Source of the DNA: Jiella pacifica
Lineage (GTDB): Bacteria; Pseudomonadota; Alphaproteobacteria; Rhizobiales; Rhizobiaceae
NCBI RefSeq assembly: GCF_010500815.1
Contig: NZ_JAAAMG010000006.1
Coordinates: forward strand, 186,001 to 250,000
Direction: 5' to 3'
DNA: 64,000 nucleotides
Position 1 is the first letter of the stretch, and each line of letters opens with the position of its first letter. A program made the translations under genes and the position numbers. The notes beneath the pieces were generated by a model. That model searched no databases. It was not told the DNA's origin and was given only the letters and a program-made list of their open reading frames with translations. This document shows, piece by piece, positions 50,647 to 59,930 of the stretch.

Positions 50647-51180
50647 ATGGAGATGCCGATGGACGATGCCGCGAGACCGACGGCCCTGGTCATCATGGGA
50701 CCATCCGGCGTCGGCAAGTCGACGACGGCGGAGCTGATCGCCGCCCGGCTGGGCTGGCCCTTCGCCGAGGCGGACGAGTTCCATCCCAAGGCCAACATCG
50801 AAAAGATGACCAATGGCGTGCCTCTCAACGACGAGGACCGCGCGCCCTGGCTGGAAGCGATCCGCGACTGGATCAGCCGCGAGGCGAAGAGCGGCGCCTC
50901 GACGGTGTTGACCTGTTCGGCCCTGAAGCGCAGCTACCGCGACGTCCTGCGCCAGGCCGATGCCCGGGTGCGCTGCGTCGCGCTCGAAGCCGATCCCGAT
51001 CTGGTCGCCACCCGGCTCGACAAGCGCAAGGGCCACTACATGCCGAAGTCGCTGCTCCAATCGCAATTTGCCGATTTCCAGCCGCTGCAGCCCGATGAAG
51101 ACGGCATCACCGTGCCCGTCGTGGCGCCGCCCGACGAGGTCGTGCGCACCATCCTCTCCAAGCTCGGCCTCGACGCCTGA
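50647..51180 (+). CDS. gntK: Gluconokinase
   Basis: The 177-residue P-loop kinase has GPSGVGKST at 18-26. The gluconokinase signature AEADEFHPKANIEKM-TNGVPLNDEDRAPWL follows, then TCSALKRSYRDVLR and the lid RKGHYMPKSLLQSQF. It phosphorylates D-gluconate to 6-phosphogluconate for the Entner-Doudoroff or pentose-phosphate route. A start four codons in (the second ATG) is also possible. The gluconate permease follows after 72 bases, confirming the role. Confidence 0.95.
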   Translation: MEMPMDDAARPTALVIMGPSGVGKSTTAELIAARLGWPFAEADEFHPKANIEKMTNGVPLNDEDRAPWLEAIRDWISREAKSGASTVLTCSALKRSYRDVLRQADARVRCVALEADPDLVATRLDKRKGHYMPKSLLQSQFADFQPLQPDEDGITVPVVAPPDEVVRTILSKLGLDA

Positions 51181-51252
51181 CGAAACGCCTTGCGCCGCCG
51201 TCCGGCGACGTCGTTCGAACAGCCCGATCCCCAATCGAATGGAGTAAGCCGC

Positions 51253-52641
51253 GTGCCGGAGGGATTTCAACAGACGCTGGGCGCCGGGACGCTCCTGGCG
51301 ATCGCCGCCGGAGCCATCGTGCTCCTCCTCGTTCTCATCATCCAGTTCCGCGTCCACGCCTTCATCGCGCTGGTGGTGGTCAGCCTGATCACCGCCTTCG
51401 TCGCCGGGCTGCCATCGGGCGCCGTGCTCGACGTCCTGACCGACGGCTTCGGCTCGACGCTCGCCTCGGTCGCGCTGCTCGTCGGCTTCGGAGCGATGCT
51501 CGGCCGACTGGTCGAGGTCTCCGGCGGCGCCCAGACGCTGTCCGACGCGATGATCGCGAAATTCGGCGAAGAGCGGGCGCCGCTCGCCCTCGGCATCGCC
51601 GCGCTGATCTTCGGCTTCCCGATCTTCTTCGACGCCGGCCTCGTCGTCATGCTGCCGATCGTCTTTTCGGTGGCGCGCCGGCTCGGCGGCGGCGTCCTGC
51701 GCTACGGCCTGCCGGTCGCCGGCGCGTTTTCCTGCATGCACGCCTTCGTGCCGCCCCATCCCGGCCCCGTCGCCAGCGCCGAACTGCTCGGCGCCGACAT
51801 CGGCATCCTGACCATCGTCGGGCTGATCGTCGCCATTCCGACCTGGTTCCTCGCCGGCTATCTCTACGGCATCTGGTCGGGGTCGAAATTCGTCCTCAAG
51901 GTGCCGGACTTCCTCTCCGGCGGCGAACGCGAAGAGGACATGGCCGAGCCGCCGAAGCCTTCGACCGTCATCCTGCTGCTCCTGCTGCCGCTTGCCATCA
52001 TCTTCGTCAACACCGGCCTCGATGCGGCGCGGGCCGCCGGCGCCGTCGACGGGGAGGCCGGCTGGTTCCAGTTCCTGCGCGCCATCTGCGCGACGCCGAT
52101 CGCCCTTCTCATCGCGGTCCTCGTTGCAAGCTACGTCCTCGGCGTGCGCCGCGGCCTCGACAAGCTGCGGGTGGAGAGCCTGCTCGATTCGGCCCTCGCC
52201 CCGGTCTGCGCGATCATCCTGATCACCGGCGCCGGCGGCATGTTCGGCGGCGTCCTCAAGGCGACCGGCATCGGCGACGCCCTGGCCGACACCCTGGCGG
52301 GCGTCGGCCTGCCGCTGATCGTCTCCGGCTTCGTCATCGCCCTCGCCTTGCGGGTGGCCCAGGGCTCGGCCACCGTGGCGCTGATCACCGCCGCCGGGCT
52401 GATCCAGCCGGCAATCCAGGCCGAAGGGATCACCGGCTTTCCCCTCGCCGCCATCGTCGTGGCGCTCGCCTCGGGATCGCTCGCGCTCAGCCACGTCAAC
52501 GATTCCGGCTTCTGGCTGGTCGGCCGCTTCATGGACATGGACGTTAAGACGACGCTGAAGACCTGGACGGTGATGGAGACGCTGATCGGCGTGATCGGCT
52601 TCGCGTTTGCCTGCCTGCTCTACGTCGCCTTCGGCGGCTGA
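51253..52641 (+). CDS. Gluconate:H+ symporter, GntP/GntT family
   Basis: This 462-residue permease has about 12-14 hydrophobic helices. Family blocks seen are GFGAMLGRLVEVSGGAQTLSD, FGFPIFFDAGLVVMLPIVF, the FVPPHPGPVASA loop, and SGSLALSHVNDSGFWLV, the GntP hallmark. It imports gluconate or a related sugar acid with protons. The start is a GTG at 51253 with GGAG eight bases upstream; the ATG-less extension to 51190 is hydrophilic and unsupported. It is coupled with gntK as a compact gluconate utilisation unit. Confidence 0.94.
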   Translation: MPEGFQQTLGAGTLLAIAAGAIVLLLVLIIQFRVHAFIALVVVSLITAFVAGLPSGAVLDVLTDGFGSTLASVALLVGFGAMLGRLVEVSGGAQTLSDAMIAKFGEERAPLALGIAALIFGFPIFFDAGLVVMLPIVFSVARRLGGGVLRYGLPVAGAFSCMHAFVPPHPGPVASAELLGADIGILTIVGLIVAIPTWFLAGYLYGIWSGSKFVLKVPDFLSGGEREEDMAEPPKPSTVILLLLLPLAIIFVNTGLDAARAAGAVDGEAGWFQFLRAICATPIALLIAVLVASYVLGVRRGLDKLRVESLLDSALAPVCAIILITGAGGMFGGVLKATGIGDALADTLAGVGLPLIVSGFVIALALRVAQGSATVALITAAGLIQPAIQAEGITGFPLAAIVVALASGSLALSHVNDSGFWLVGRFMDMDVKTTLKTWTVMETLIGVIGFAFACLLYVAFGG

Positions 52642-52662
52642 AGGCCGTCGCGCGGTCTCGAC

Positions 52663-52680
52663 GGCGCCGGTTCCGGCGCC
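52663..52680. repeat. Perfect GC hairpin after the gluconate permease gene
   Basis: GGCGCCGG-TT-CCGGCGCC is an 18-base perfect inverted repeat 21 bases after the permease stop. It has no T-tract, so it is a possible Rho-dependent 3' end or mRNA-stabilising structure. A further GGCGGCAA/TTGCCGCC hairpin follows near 52711-52730 in the rho leader. Confidence 0.4.
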
Positions 52681-52931
52681 GGGACGTCCGGTGGCATAGT
52701 GGAGTTTTGGGGGCGGCAACCGCTTGCCGCCTCGAACCCTCTTGCGCCGTCCCCGCCGTGGGGCTATATCTCGGCGAAAGCTAGTGCCTTTCCCAAGGCC
52801 GAGGGTCGATCATTCATCGGCACCCTCATTCGCCGGATTTCACTTTTCGGCTGCAGCGTTTTCCTTTCCCACCCGACCTGCCCCGTCCGATCCCAGGCAT
52901 CGGACCGACAGCCAAAGAGCATCAGCCCCGA

Positions 52932-54191
<1,260 letters not shown>

Positions 54192-54223
54192 GGCGTACAA
54201 GCGCCGACCTGCGGTCCAGCCAG

Positions 54224-54255
54224 AAAGGCCGGCTCCTCCGCGAGTCGGCCTTTTT
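54224..54255 (+). terminator. Intrinsic terminator after rho
   Basis: AAAGGCCGGCTC pairs with GAGTCGGCCTTT, twelve pairs with one G-U, around a six-base loop and followed by a run of T. It lies 32 bases after the rho stop. With A-rich and T-rich ends it may work on both strands, also ending the tetR transcript. Confidence 0.85.
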
Positions 54256-54315
54256 CGTTTCCCTTCGTCGAAGCGGCAGGCGGGTGAGTTCGCGCGGCGC
54301 TGAAGCGCCGCGTCC

Positions 54316-54879
54316 TCATGCCTTGATCAGCAGTCGCGCGCTCTCGCCGGCGGCCTCCGCATAGCTCGGATCGCGGTGGATGAGCATGGCCGAGAACGCC
54401 CCCTCCATCAGGAGGGCGACACTTCTTGCGAGCGCTTCGGGCCGCTCGAGACCGGCCTCGGCGTAGCGGCCCGACAGCCAGGCCTCGAACTTCTTCTTGT
54501 GGGCCGCGCCGATCGCGACGGCCGGGTGCCCCGGCATGGCGGCGAGTTCGGCGACGGTGCGCAAAAACCCGCAGCCCTTCCACTCCGGATGACGGGCGTT
54601 GCGCGCCAGCTTCTGGAAGATCGCCGCCGTGCGGTCGGCCGGGCCGCCCTCGGCGGTTTCGTACCAGCGCGCGAACAGAGCGAGGTTCGGCTGGTCGCGG
54701 GCCTCCAGATAGGCGGCGATCAGATCGTCCTTGCTGCGGAAGTGATAGTAGAGCGTCTTCTTGGTGATCCCCGCCCCGTCCGCCACCGCGTCCACGCTCA
54801 CCGCCCGCACCCCTTCGGCGTAGAACAGCCGGTTCGCGGCATCGAGGATCTTCTCCCGCGTCGTGGTCGCCTCGCTCAC
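54316..54879 (-). CDS. TetR/AcrR-family transcriptional regulator
   Basis: The 187-residue repressor has an N-terminal helix-turn-helix (REKILDAANRLFYAEG, VDAVADGAGITKKTLYYHFRSKDDLI in blocks, residues about 9-55) and a helical ligand domain with the Cys-Gly-Phe segment KGCGFLRTVAELA. The start is a GTG at 54879 with a perfect AAGGAGG six bases upstream. It is divergent from the enoyl-CoA hydratase gene, and a 14-base perfect palindrome lies 17 bases from its start codon, so autoregulation and control of the hydratase are likely. Ligands may be acyl-CoA or aromatic compounds, by inference. Confidence 0.93.
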   Translation of the reverse strand: MSEATTTREKILDAANRLFYAEGVRAVSVDAVADGAGITKKTLYYHFRSKDDLIAAYLEARDQPNLALFARWYETAEGGPADRTAAIFQKLARNARHPEWKGCGFLRTVAELAAMPGHPAVAIGAAHKKKFEAWLSGRYAEAGLERPEALARSVALLMEGAFSAMLIHRDPSYAEAAGESARLLIKA

Positions 54880-54896
54880 CGCCGGCCTCCTTGTAT

Positions 54897-54910
54897 ACTC
54901 ACTAGTGAGT
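54897..54910. promoter_or_regulatory. TetR-type operator palindrome
   Basis: ACTCACTAGTGAGT is a perfect 14-base palindrome in the region between the divergent tetR and hydratase genes, adjoining an AT-rich TATAC-like -10 segment. Its symmetry, length and location fit a TetR dimer site that would block both promoters. Confidence 0.7.
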
Positions 54911-55005
54911 TTACGCCGATCATCGGCGGCCCCTAGCCTCTCGTCAATGACGGCTCGCCCGCCGGGATCGGCCCGGGCGCAGCGGCCGTCGTTTTGGAGA
55001 GAGCC

Positions 55006-55788
55006 ATGACAGACCCCGTTCTGATGACCCTGCGCGAAAAGATCGCCGTCCTCACCCTCAACCGGCCGGACAAGCTCAATGCGCTGAGCTACGAGACGAA
55101 CGACCGGATCTGCGCCCTGCTCGACCGCATCGAGGCCGACGACGGTCTCAGGGCGGTGGTCATCACCGGCGCCGGCGACCGGGCGTTTTCGGCCGGGGCG
55201 GACATCCCGCAGTTCGCCGCGAGCGTGGCTGAGGGCCCCGACGCGGCGATGCGCGACTTCGTGCGGCGCGGCCAGGCGATGACCCGCCGCCTCGAAACCT
55301 TCCCAAAGCCGGTCGTCGTGGCCGTCAACGGCCTCGCCTATGGCGGCGGTTGCGAGATCGTCGAGGCCGTCCACCTCGCCGTGGCGAGCAGCCATGCGCG
55401 CTTTGCCAAGCCGGAAGTCGCCATCGGCATGCCGCCGACCTTCGGCGGCACCCAGCGCCTGCCACGGCTCGTCGGGCGCAAGCGAGCCCTGGAACATCTT
55501 TTGACCGGAATGCCGTTCGATGCCGAAACGGCCTGTCGGATCGGTCTCGTCAATCACGTCGTCGAACCTTCGCAGCTGATGGAAGCGACCTTTGCGATGG
55601 TGGATCAGGTTCTCGCCCATTCCTCGCCGGCGCTCGCGGGCATCCTCTCGGCAGTCACCCGCGGGCTCGACCAGACGATGGAGGAGGGTCTGCGGATCGA
55701 AGCCGGAGAGTTCGCACGGTTCGCCGCGACGCCGGGCTTGGCTTCTCGCCTGTCGGCCTGGACCGAGAGGCGCGGTCCCCGGCCATGA
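55006..55788 (+). CDS. Enoyl-CoA hydratase/isomerase family protein
   Basis: This 260-residue crotonase-fold protein has the oxyanion-hole segments AFSAGADIPQF (about 58-68) and NGLAYGGGCEIVEAV (about 108-122). The catalytic Glu positions are present (GGGCE and KPEVAIGMPP), and FGGTQRLPRLVGRKRALE follows as in short-chain hydratases. It probably hydrates enoyl-CoA in fatty-acid or aromatic beta-oxidation. ATG 55006 was chosen for GGAGAGAG just upstream, rather than ATG 54994. It is controlled by the divergent TetR gene on the evidence of the operator. Confidence 0.92.
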   Translation: MTDPVLMTLREKIAVLTLNRPDKLNALSYETNDRICALLDRIEADDGLRAVVITGAGDRAFSAGADIPQFAASVAEGPDAAMRDFVRRGQAMTRRLETFPKPVVVAVNGLAYGGGCEIVEAVHLAVASSHARFAKPEVAIGMPPTFGGTQRLPRLVGRKRALEHLLTGMPFDAETACRIGLVNHVVEPSQLMEATFAMVDQVLAHSSPALAGILSAVTRGLDQTMEEGLRIEAGEFARFAATPGLASRLSAWTERRGPRP

Positions 55789-55921
55789 ATTGCTGCCTGC
55801 AGCGTTCGAGGCGAAGCCTGTCGGCCACCGCCGTTCAAGGTGAACCCATTTGCGCCCGCCATATCGTTTCGCTGGTGGTCGTTTCGCGGTAGACGTCGCC
55901 CAAAAGCCAAGGAGACCAGAC

Positions 55922-56404
55922 ATGGCAACAGAACCCCATCCCCCCGCCGTTCAACGGGTCGCCGACGCTGCCGCAGCCAAGGGCCTGAAGGTCAAGATCG
56001 TCAGGACGGAAAAATCCGCCCGCTCGGCCGAAGAGGCGGCCGAGGCCGTCGGCGCGCAGGTCGGCCAGATCGTCAAGTCGCTGGTGTTTCGCGGCAAGGA
56101 CAGCGGCAAGCCCCATCTCCTCCTCGTCTCCGGCGCCAACCGGGTCGAGGAATCAACGATGATGGAGGCGCTCGGCGAAGCGCTGGAGCGGCCGGATGCG
56201 GCCTATGTGCGGGAGGTCACCGGCTTTGCCATCGGCGGCGTCGCGCCGTTGGGGGCGACCTCGCAGATCGCCGTCTACATGGACGAGGATCTCTTCCAGT
56301 TCGCCACCGTCTGGGCGGCCGCCGGCTCGCCGAACCACGTCTTCGAGGTGGTGCCCCTGCAGCTTCGATCCGCAACCGGCGCCACACTCGGCCCCGTGCG
56401 CTGA
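55922..56404 (+). CDS. YbaK/ProX-type aminoacyl-tRNA deacylase
   Basis: The 160-residue protein has the YbaK fold signature: SAEEAAEAVGAQVGQIVKSLVFRG in blocks with the conserved Lys in IVKSL, then LLLVSGANRVE and TGFAIGGVAPLG, the substrate-loop GGxxP motif. Members hydrolyse mischarged tRNA (such as Cys- or Ala-tRNA-Pro) or related aminoacyl esters. ATG 55922 has AAGGAGA eight bases upstream; a start 24 codons earlier lacks a site. It is followed by a bidirectional terminator shared with the convergent DUF1127 gene. Confidence 0.92.
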   Translation: MATEPHPPAVQRVADAAAAKGLKVKIVRTEKSARSAEEAAEAVGAQVGQIVKSLVFRGKDSGKPHLLLVSGANRVEESTMMEALGEALERPDAAYVREVTGFAIGGVAPLGATSQIAVYMDEDLFQFATVWAAAGSPNHVFEVVPLQLRSATGATLGPVR

Positions 56405-56447
56405 GGGAATCGACCGTGCGGAAACGGCGGATATGTGGGAGCAGACG

Positions 56448-56484
56448 AAAAAAGCGCCCGTTCCTCCAGGGAACGAGCGCTTTT
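56448..56484. terminator. Bidirectional intrinsic terminator
   Basis: An A-run then AGCGC, CGTTCC, loop TCCA, GGAACG, GCGCT and a T-run form a long, nearly perfect stem between two convergent genes. A-rich and T-rich ends make it active in both directions. Confidence 0.85.
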
Positions 56485-56551
56485 GGGCGAATGCCCGAAA
56501 CGGCACTCTACTACTCTCCGGCGGGCGCGCGGCCTGCCGGGGCCGATCCGC

Positions 56552-56701
56552 TCAGCGGCGGCCGAAACGAACGGCACGCTCGATGTCGGCGCGCATGACG
56601 CCGATGTCGGCCAGTTCACGGTCGCCCATCATCTGCAGCTGACGGATGTCGCTGCGGGTGCTGCGGAGGGATTTGATGCGGTCTGCGAAATTGCGGAACA
56701 T
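56552..56701 (-). CDS. DUF1127 small protein
   Basis: The 49-residue protein MFRNFADRIKSLRSTRSDIRQLQ continues with MMGDRELADIGVMRADIERAV, the DUF1127 hallmark of an Arg-rich helix followed by a D(R/Y)ELADIGVxRxDI motif. Small DUF1127 proteins in alphaproteobacteria bind RNA and affect phosphate, carbon and sRNA turnover, and are often strongly expressed under stress. The ATG has AGGAGA about eight bases upstream. A 505-base region upstream contains no other gene. Confidence 0.9.
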   Translation of the reverse strand: MFRNFADRIKSLRSTRSDIRQLQMMGDRELADIGVMRADIERAVRFGRR

Positions 56702-57206
56702 GGGGTGTCTCCTCGACGCCAGGAAGCACGGCGCGCTCTGTGGCGCGCTGCTCGCCCTGGAAATTCTGCGGTTTTTAACGGTGCGCAGGTCGGGGCATGG
56801 CCGCCTCGGCGGGGATGTCTCAACCTCGTGACGCTCATATATTCGGCAGAAGTGCACAAAACTAGAGCAGTGAATCGCACATCAGACGTGCACACTTTGC
56901 ATGGCATCGTCACGAAGATTTAACCGACGTCGTCTCCCTTGTGTGGCGCTGAGAAAGCAGGCCTCGAAGCGGCGCCGGTTGGGGCTGCCGCGCCAGCGCA
57001 AAGCCGGACCAGATGGCGAGGCTCGATCCGCAATTCCGCAGATCCAGCGCATCAGATCCTAGCGACGCCACCTGACGACGCCGTGGAGCGCCGGGATCGG
57101 CCCCCCGCTCGACCGCGCGCCCAAGCGGAACCCAAGCGCTTCCCACGTCTTGCCGGAAGCTCCGACCTCGTATCCGCAAACCGCCAGCAGGGGCCGGCTT
57201 TCGCTT
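56702..57206. other. Non-coding region between DUF1127 and kinase genes
   Basis: These 505 bases lie upstream of the DUF1127 gene and downstream of the kinase stop. The part at 56760-56930 is relatively AT-rich and should contain the DUF1127 promoter. I see no terminator with a T-tract, RNA gene or repeat, and no supported frame. A small RNA cannot be excluded by eye. Confidence 0.45.
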
Positions 57207-57800
57207 CTATTCGGTGATAGGATCTGAAGATGCGCTGGCCGTCGGGACATACCCGTCCTGCTCGAGAAGCTCGCGGACGCGCGCCGTGATGCCGGGTTGC
57301 CAGGGACGTTCCGTATCGATCTCGACCACCGGCCCGAGCGCCATCGGGCGGGCGCGTTTCGTCAGCTCGAAGAGCTCGTCCGCATAGGCTGCCGGCAAAT
57401 GCCCGGCATGTCGGGTCCCGGTGCGGGCGCGATAGCGGCCCGCGGCGGTCTCGGGCGAAACCGCACACCAGATCTCCACCACGCGTTCGATCCCGGACCG
57501 CGCGAGATGGTCCTTCAGGACGCTCTGGGGCTGGAAACCGTGCCAGGCATCGATGACCGGAAGCAGCTCGGACGAGAAGCCGGCGATGGTGTCGAAGATC
57601 GCCCGATAGCTGGCCCGACCGAGCATCCTGTTGTGCTCGCGGTCGCCGATGCCGACCTCGACGAACAGGGCTTCCTTGACGACGTCGAGACCGAGCGGCA
57701 CGGCTGCAAGGCCTGCATCGAGAAGCGCCCGCGTCAGATGGGCACCGACCGTCGACTTGCCGCTGGCCGGAACGCCGTTGACGATGATCGCCTGCTTCAT
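57207..57800 (-). CDS. P-loop kinase-like protein (AAA/zeta-toxin-like fold)
   Basis: The 197-residue P-loop protein begins MKQAIIVNGVPASGKST, a Walker A at 9-17, and later has EIWCAVSPETAAGRYRARTGTRHAGHLP, typical of nucleoside/sugar/gluconate-like kinases with an Arg-rich lid. The substrate is unknown. It is the last gene of an operon with a ROK kinase and a LacD-type aldolase, so a sugar or sugar phosphate is likely. ATG 57800 has AGGAG eight bases upstream. It has no antitoxin-like partner, which argues against a zeta toxin. Confidence 0.75.
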   Translation of the reverse strand: MKQAIIVNGVPASGKSTVGAHLTRALLDAGLAAVPLGLDVVKEALFVEVGIGDREHNRMLGRASYRAIFDTIAGFSSELLPVIDAWHGFQPQSVLKDHLARSGIERVVEIWCAVSPETAAGRYRARTGTRHAGHLPAAYADELFELTKRARPMALGPVVEIDTERPWQPGITARVRELLEQDGYVPTASASSDPITE

Positions 57801-57877
57801 GTCTGGCTCCTCGTCGGACCGGCGAATTCGATGTCGGGACATCCGGCTTCGCAATGGCGGCGGCGAAACCCGGGCAT

Positions 57878-58771
57878 CTATTCCGGCGCCGGCAAAGCGA
57901 GCGCCCGAAGCCCGGCGCCGATCACGCCGGCGTCGTCGCCGAGGCGGGCGGCCTCGACCGGCATGGCGAACCAGCGGCCGCGTTTCGGCAGGCGCTCCAG
58001 CGCCCGCACCATCTCGCCGCCGAGCCCTCCCCCGACGATGACGAGCTGCGGATCGGCGACCGCGACGAGCGTTTCGATCGCCCGCTGCAAAGGCCGAGCC
58101 CAGCGCGCCAAGAGGTCGCTGCACGCGGTCTCACCGTTTTCGGCCCGGACCAACAGATCTTCGGCTTTCGTCTGCGCGTCCAGTCCAGCCTCGGCGATGA
58201 GGCGACCCAACGCGGTACCGGAACTGAAGGTTTCGACGCAGCCGGTGCGTCCGCAATTGCAGCTCGGTCCGGCCTCGGCAACGACGATGTGGCCGAACTG
58301 GCCGGATATGCCACCGCCGTACCAGGGAGCGCCGCCATCGATCGCGGCACCGCCGATCCCGGTGCCGACGGTCACCATGAAGGTGAGGCCGCTCGTATCG
58401 CCACGACGGGCGTTCGCCTCGGCCAGAAGTGCCATCGTCGCATCGTTTTCTATCCGCGCGGGCAAGCCGGTCTCGGCGGCGATCAGCGCGGGCAGGTCGA
58501 GCCCGGCGATGTCGAGATAGCCGGCCGATACGATCTCGCCCCGATGGCCGAGGACGCGGCCGGGAATGCCGATCCCGACCGCGACGTCGCCGTCGGTGCG
58601 AAACCCGCCGACGAGCCGCGACAACTGCGCGACGAAGCCGCTGCGATCCGGCTGCACGGGCTCGATGACGCGTGCCGTCAGATCACCGGAGGCGTCGATG
58701 CGGGCGACCCGGATGCGGGTTCCCCCGACATCGATGCCGATCGCCGTCTCAGGCAGCGGGCGCGTGCGCAT
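57878..58771 (-). CDS. ROK-family sugar kinase
   Basis: The 297-residue protein has the ATP-binding IGIDVGGTRIRVARID at about 11-26, GIPG, and the catalytic IENDATMALLAEA. The ROK zinc signature CNCGRTGCVE lies near residues 186-195, followed by ETFSSG. It lacks a DNA-binding N-terminus, so it is a kinase rather than an Xyl repressor. It probably phosphorylates a hexose or N-acetylhexosamine at C6. Its start overlaps the end of the aldolase gene by 23 bases, and the small kinase follows after 77 bases. Confidence 0.92.
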   Translation of the reverse strand: MRTRPLPETAIGIDVGGTRIRVARIDASGDLTARVIEPVQPDRSGFVAQLSRLVGGFRTDGDVAVGIGIPGRVLGHRGEIVSAGYLDIAGLDLPALIAAETGLPARIENDATMALLAEANARRGDTSGLTFMVTVGTGIGGAAIDGGAPWYGGGISGQFGHIVVAEAGPSCNCGRTGCVETFSSGTALGRLIAEAGLDAQTKAEDLLVRAENGETACSDLLARWARPLQRAIETLVAVADPQLVIVGGGLGGEMVRALERLPKRGRWFAMPVEAARLGDDAGVIGAGLRALALPAPE

Positions 58772-59654
58772 CCAGAACGTCCTGAATCTGCCGCAGCCGC
58801 TTGCTGGCGATTTCCTCGAGGCGGGTCTTGCAGACTTCGGCATCGAGGGAGATGCAGTCCTTCCACAAGGCCCGGCCCGCGATCACGCCCGACGCACCGT
58901 TTTCCATCGCCGTGGCGACCTGGCCGATGAATGTCTCGTGGTCGACGCCCGCCGACAGGACCGCCCAGGGAACGCCCTGGCAAAGCTCGGTGATGCGGCG
59001 GCACGCATCGGCGGTGCCCGGGAACGGCAGCTTCAAGACCTTCGATCCGAGCTCGAGCGAAATACGGGCGCTTTCGACGATGAGCTCGGGAAAGGCGGCC
59101 GCATAGGCCTCGTCCGATTCCCCGTCGAGCTGATAGGTCAGGATCTCGACCACCAGCAGCAGGTCCTCGCGGGCGAAATCGGCGATGCAATCGCGGATGA
59201 TGCCGATATTGACGTCGTTGGCCTCCGGACGGTCGGGCCTGAGATAGACCATCAGCTTGGCGCCGGTGCCGCCGAGTTCGCGGCAGCGGCGGGCATCGAT
59301 GCCTGGTACGAGCTTGGAGATGCGATAGCCGTTGGCGTCCGTGTCCCAGCCGGAGGCGTCGAGGCCGACGAGAAGGCCAGTGTCGCGCGACAGGACGCCC
59401 TCGTCGACGACATGGGGCACCGCACAGACCGCATCGAGGAGGACGCAGGACGCCTTGTTGGCAAGATGCCGGACGATGCCGGCCTTGACGGTGCCGAGCA
59501 TGGCCTCGTCGATCGCGGCCTGTTCCTCCGGCGTCTTCGCCAGCACCTTGCGCATGCCGCCGCGCTGATCACAGGCGACGACCATCATCAGGCCGTTGTC
59601 GCCGCAGATCTGCTGATAGCCGCGGCGTTCCGCCGTCGTCATCTTCGTGGTCAT
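58749..59654 (-). CDS. LacD-type tagatose-1,6-bisphosphate aldolase family protein
   Basis: The 301-residue class I aldolase-like TIM barrel has MMVVACDQRGGMRKVL near the N-terminus, GLLVGLDASGWDTDANG, GTGAKLMVYLRPD with a Lys candidate for the Schiff base, SKVLKLPFPG, and the terminal phosphate-loop GVIAGRALWKD. LacD and YihT (sulfofructose-1-phosphate aldolase) belong to this family, so the true ketose phosphate is open. ATG 59654 has GGAGG about ten bases upstream; ATG 59642 is an alternative. It heads an operon with ROK and P-loop kinases, with the SorC regulator upstream. Confidence 0.82.
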   Translation of the reverse strand: MTTKMTTAERRGYQQICGDNGLMMVVACDQRGGMRKVLAKTPEEQAAIDEAMLGTVKAGIVRHLANKASCVLLDAVCAVPHVVDEGVLSRDTGLLVGLDASGWDTDANGYRISKLVPGIDARRCRELGGTGAKLMVYLRPDRPEANDVNIGIIRDCIADFAREDLLLVVEILTYQLDGESDEAYAAAFPELIVESARISLELGSKVLKLPFPGTADACRRITELCQGVPWAVLSAGVDHETFIGQVATAMENGASGVIAGRALWKDCISLDAEVCKTRLEEIASKRLRQIQDVLDAHAPAA

Positions 59655-59918
59655 TCGCGATGATCCTCCGTCTTGCGAACATGTCTCATAGGCGAGCCGG
59701 GGCACCGCGATCGGAGCGCGCCGCCATCGTTCGAAGCCCGAGCAATCGTTGGCGTCCTGCCGCGACCCGGATGCCCGCATCTGCAGGTGTCGGGGCCACG
59801 TCCGGACCTGCCGTCATGACTGTCGTTCTTCCTCGCCGCGGGATGCGTTCGTTCCCGCGCCTCCCAATTCGCGAAAATCTCTAGCTTTGAGAGCTGCAGA
59901 AAACAACAATTATTTGCA

Positions 59919-59930
59919 GAAATATATTTC
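59919..59930. promoter_or_regulatory. Predicted SorC operator, copy 1
   Basis: GAAATATATTTC is a perfect 12-base palindrome at the sorC-like gene's 3' end, in an AT-rich stretch 265 bases upstream of the aldolase start. A nearly identical site is at 60919-60930. It probably controls the aldolase/kinase operon. Confidence 0.55.

Noticed and set aside
57207-57800. Zeta-type toxin
   Set aside because: The P-loop resembles zeta toxins, but there is no antitoxin gene and it is the third gene of a sugar-catabolic operon.
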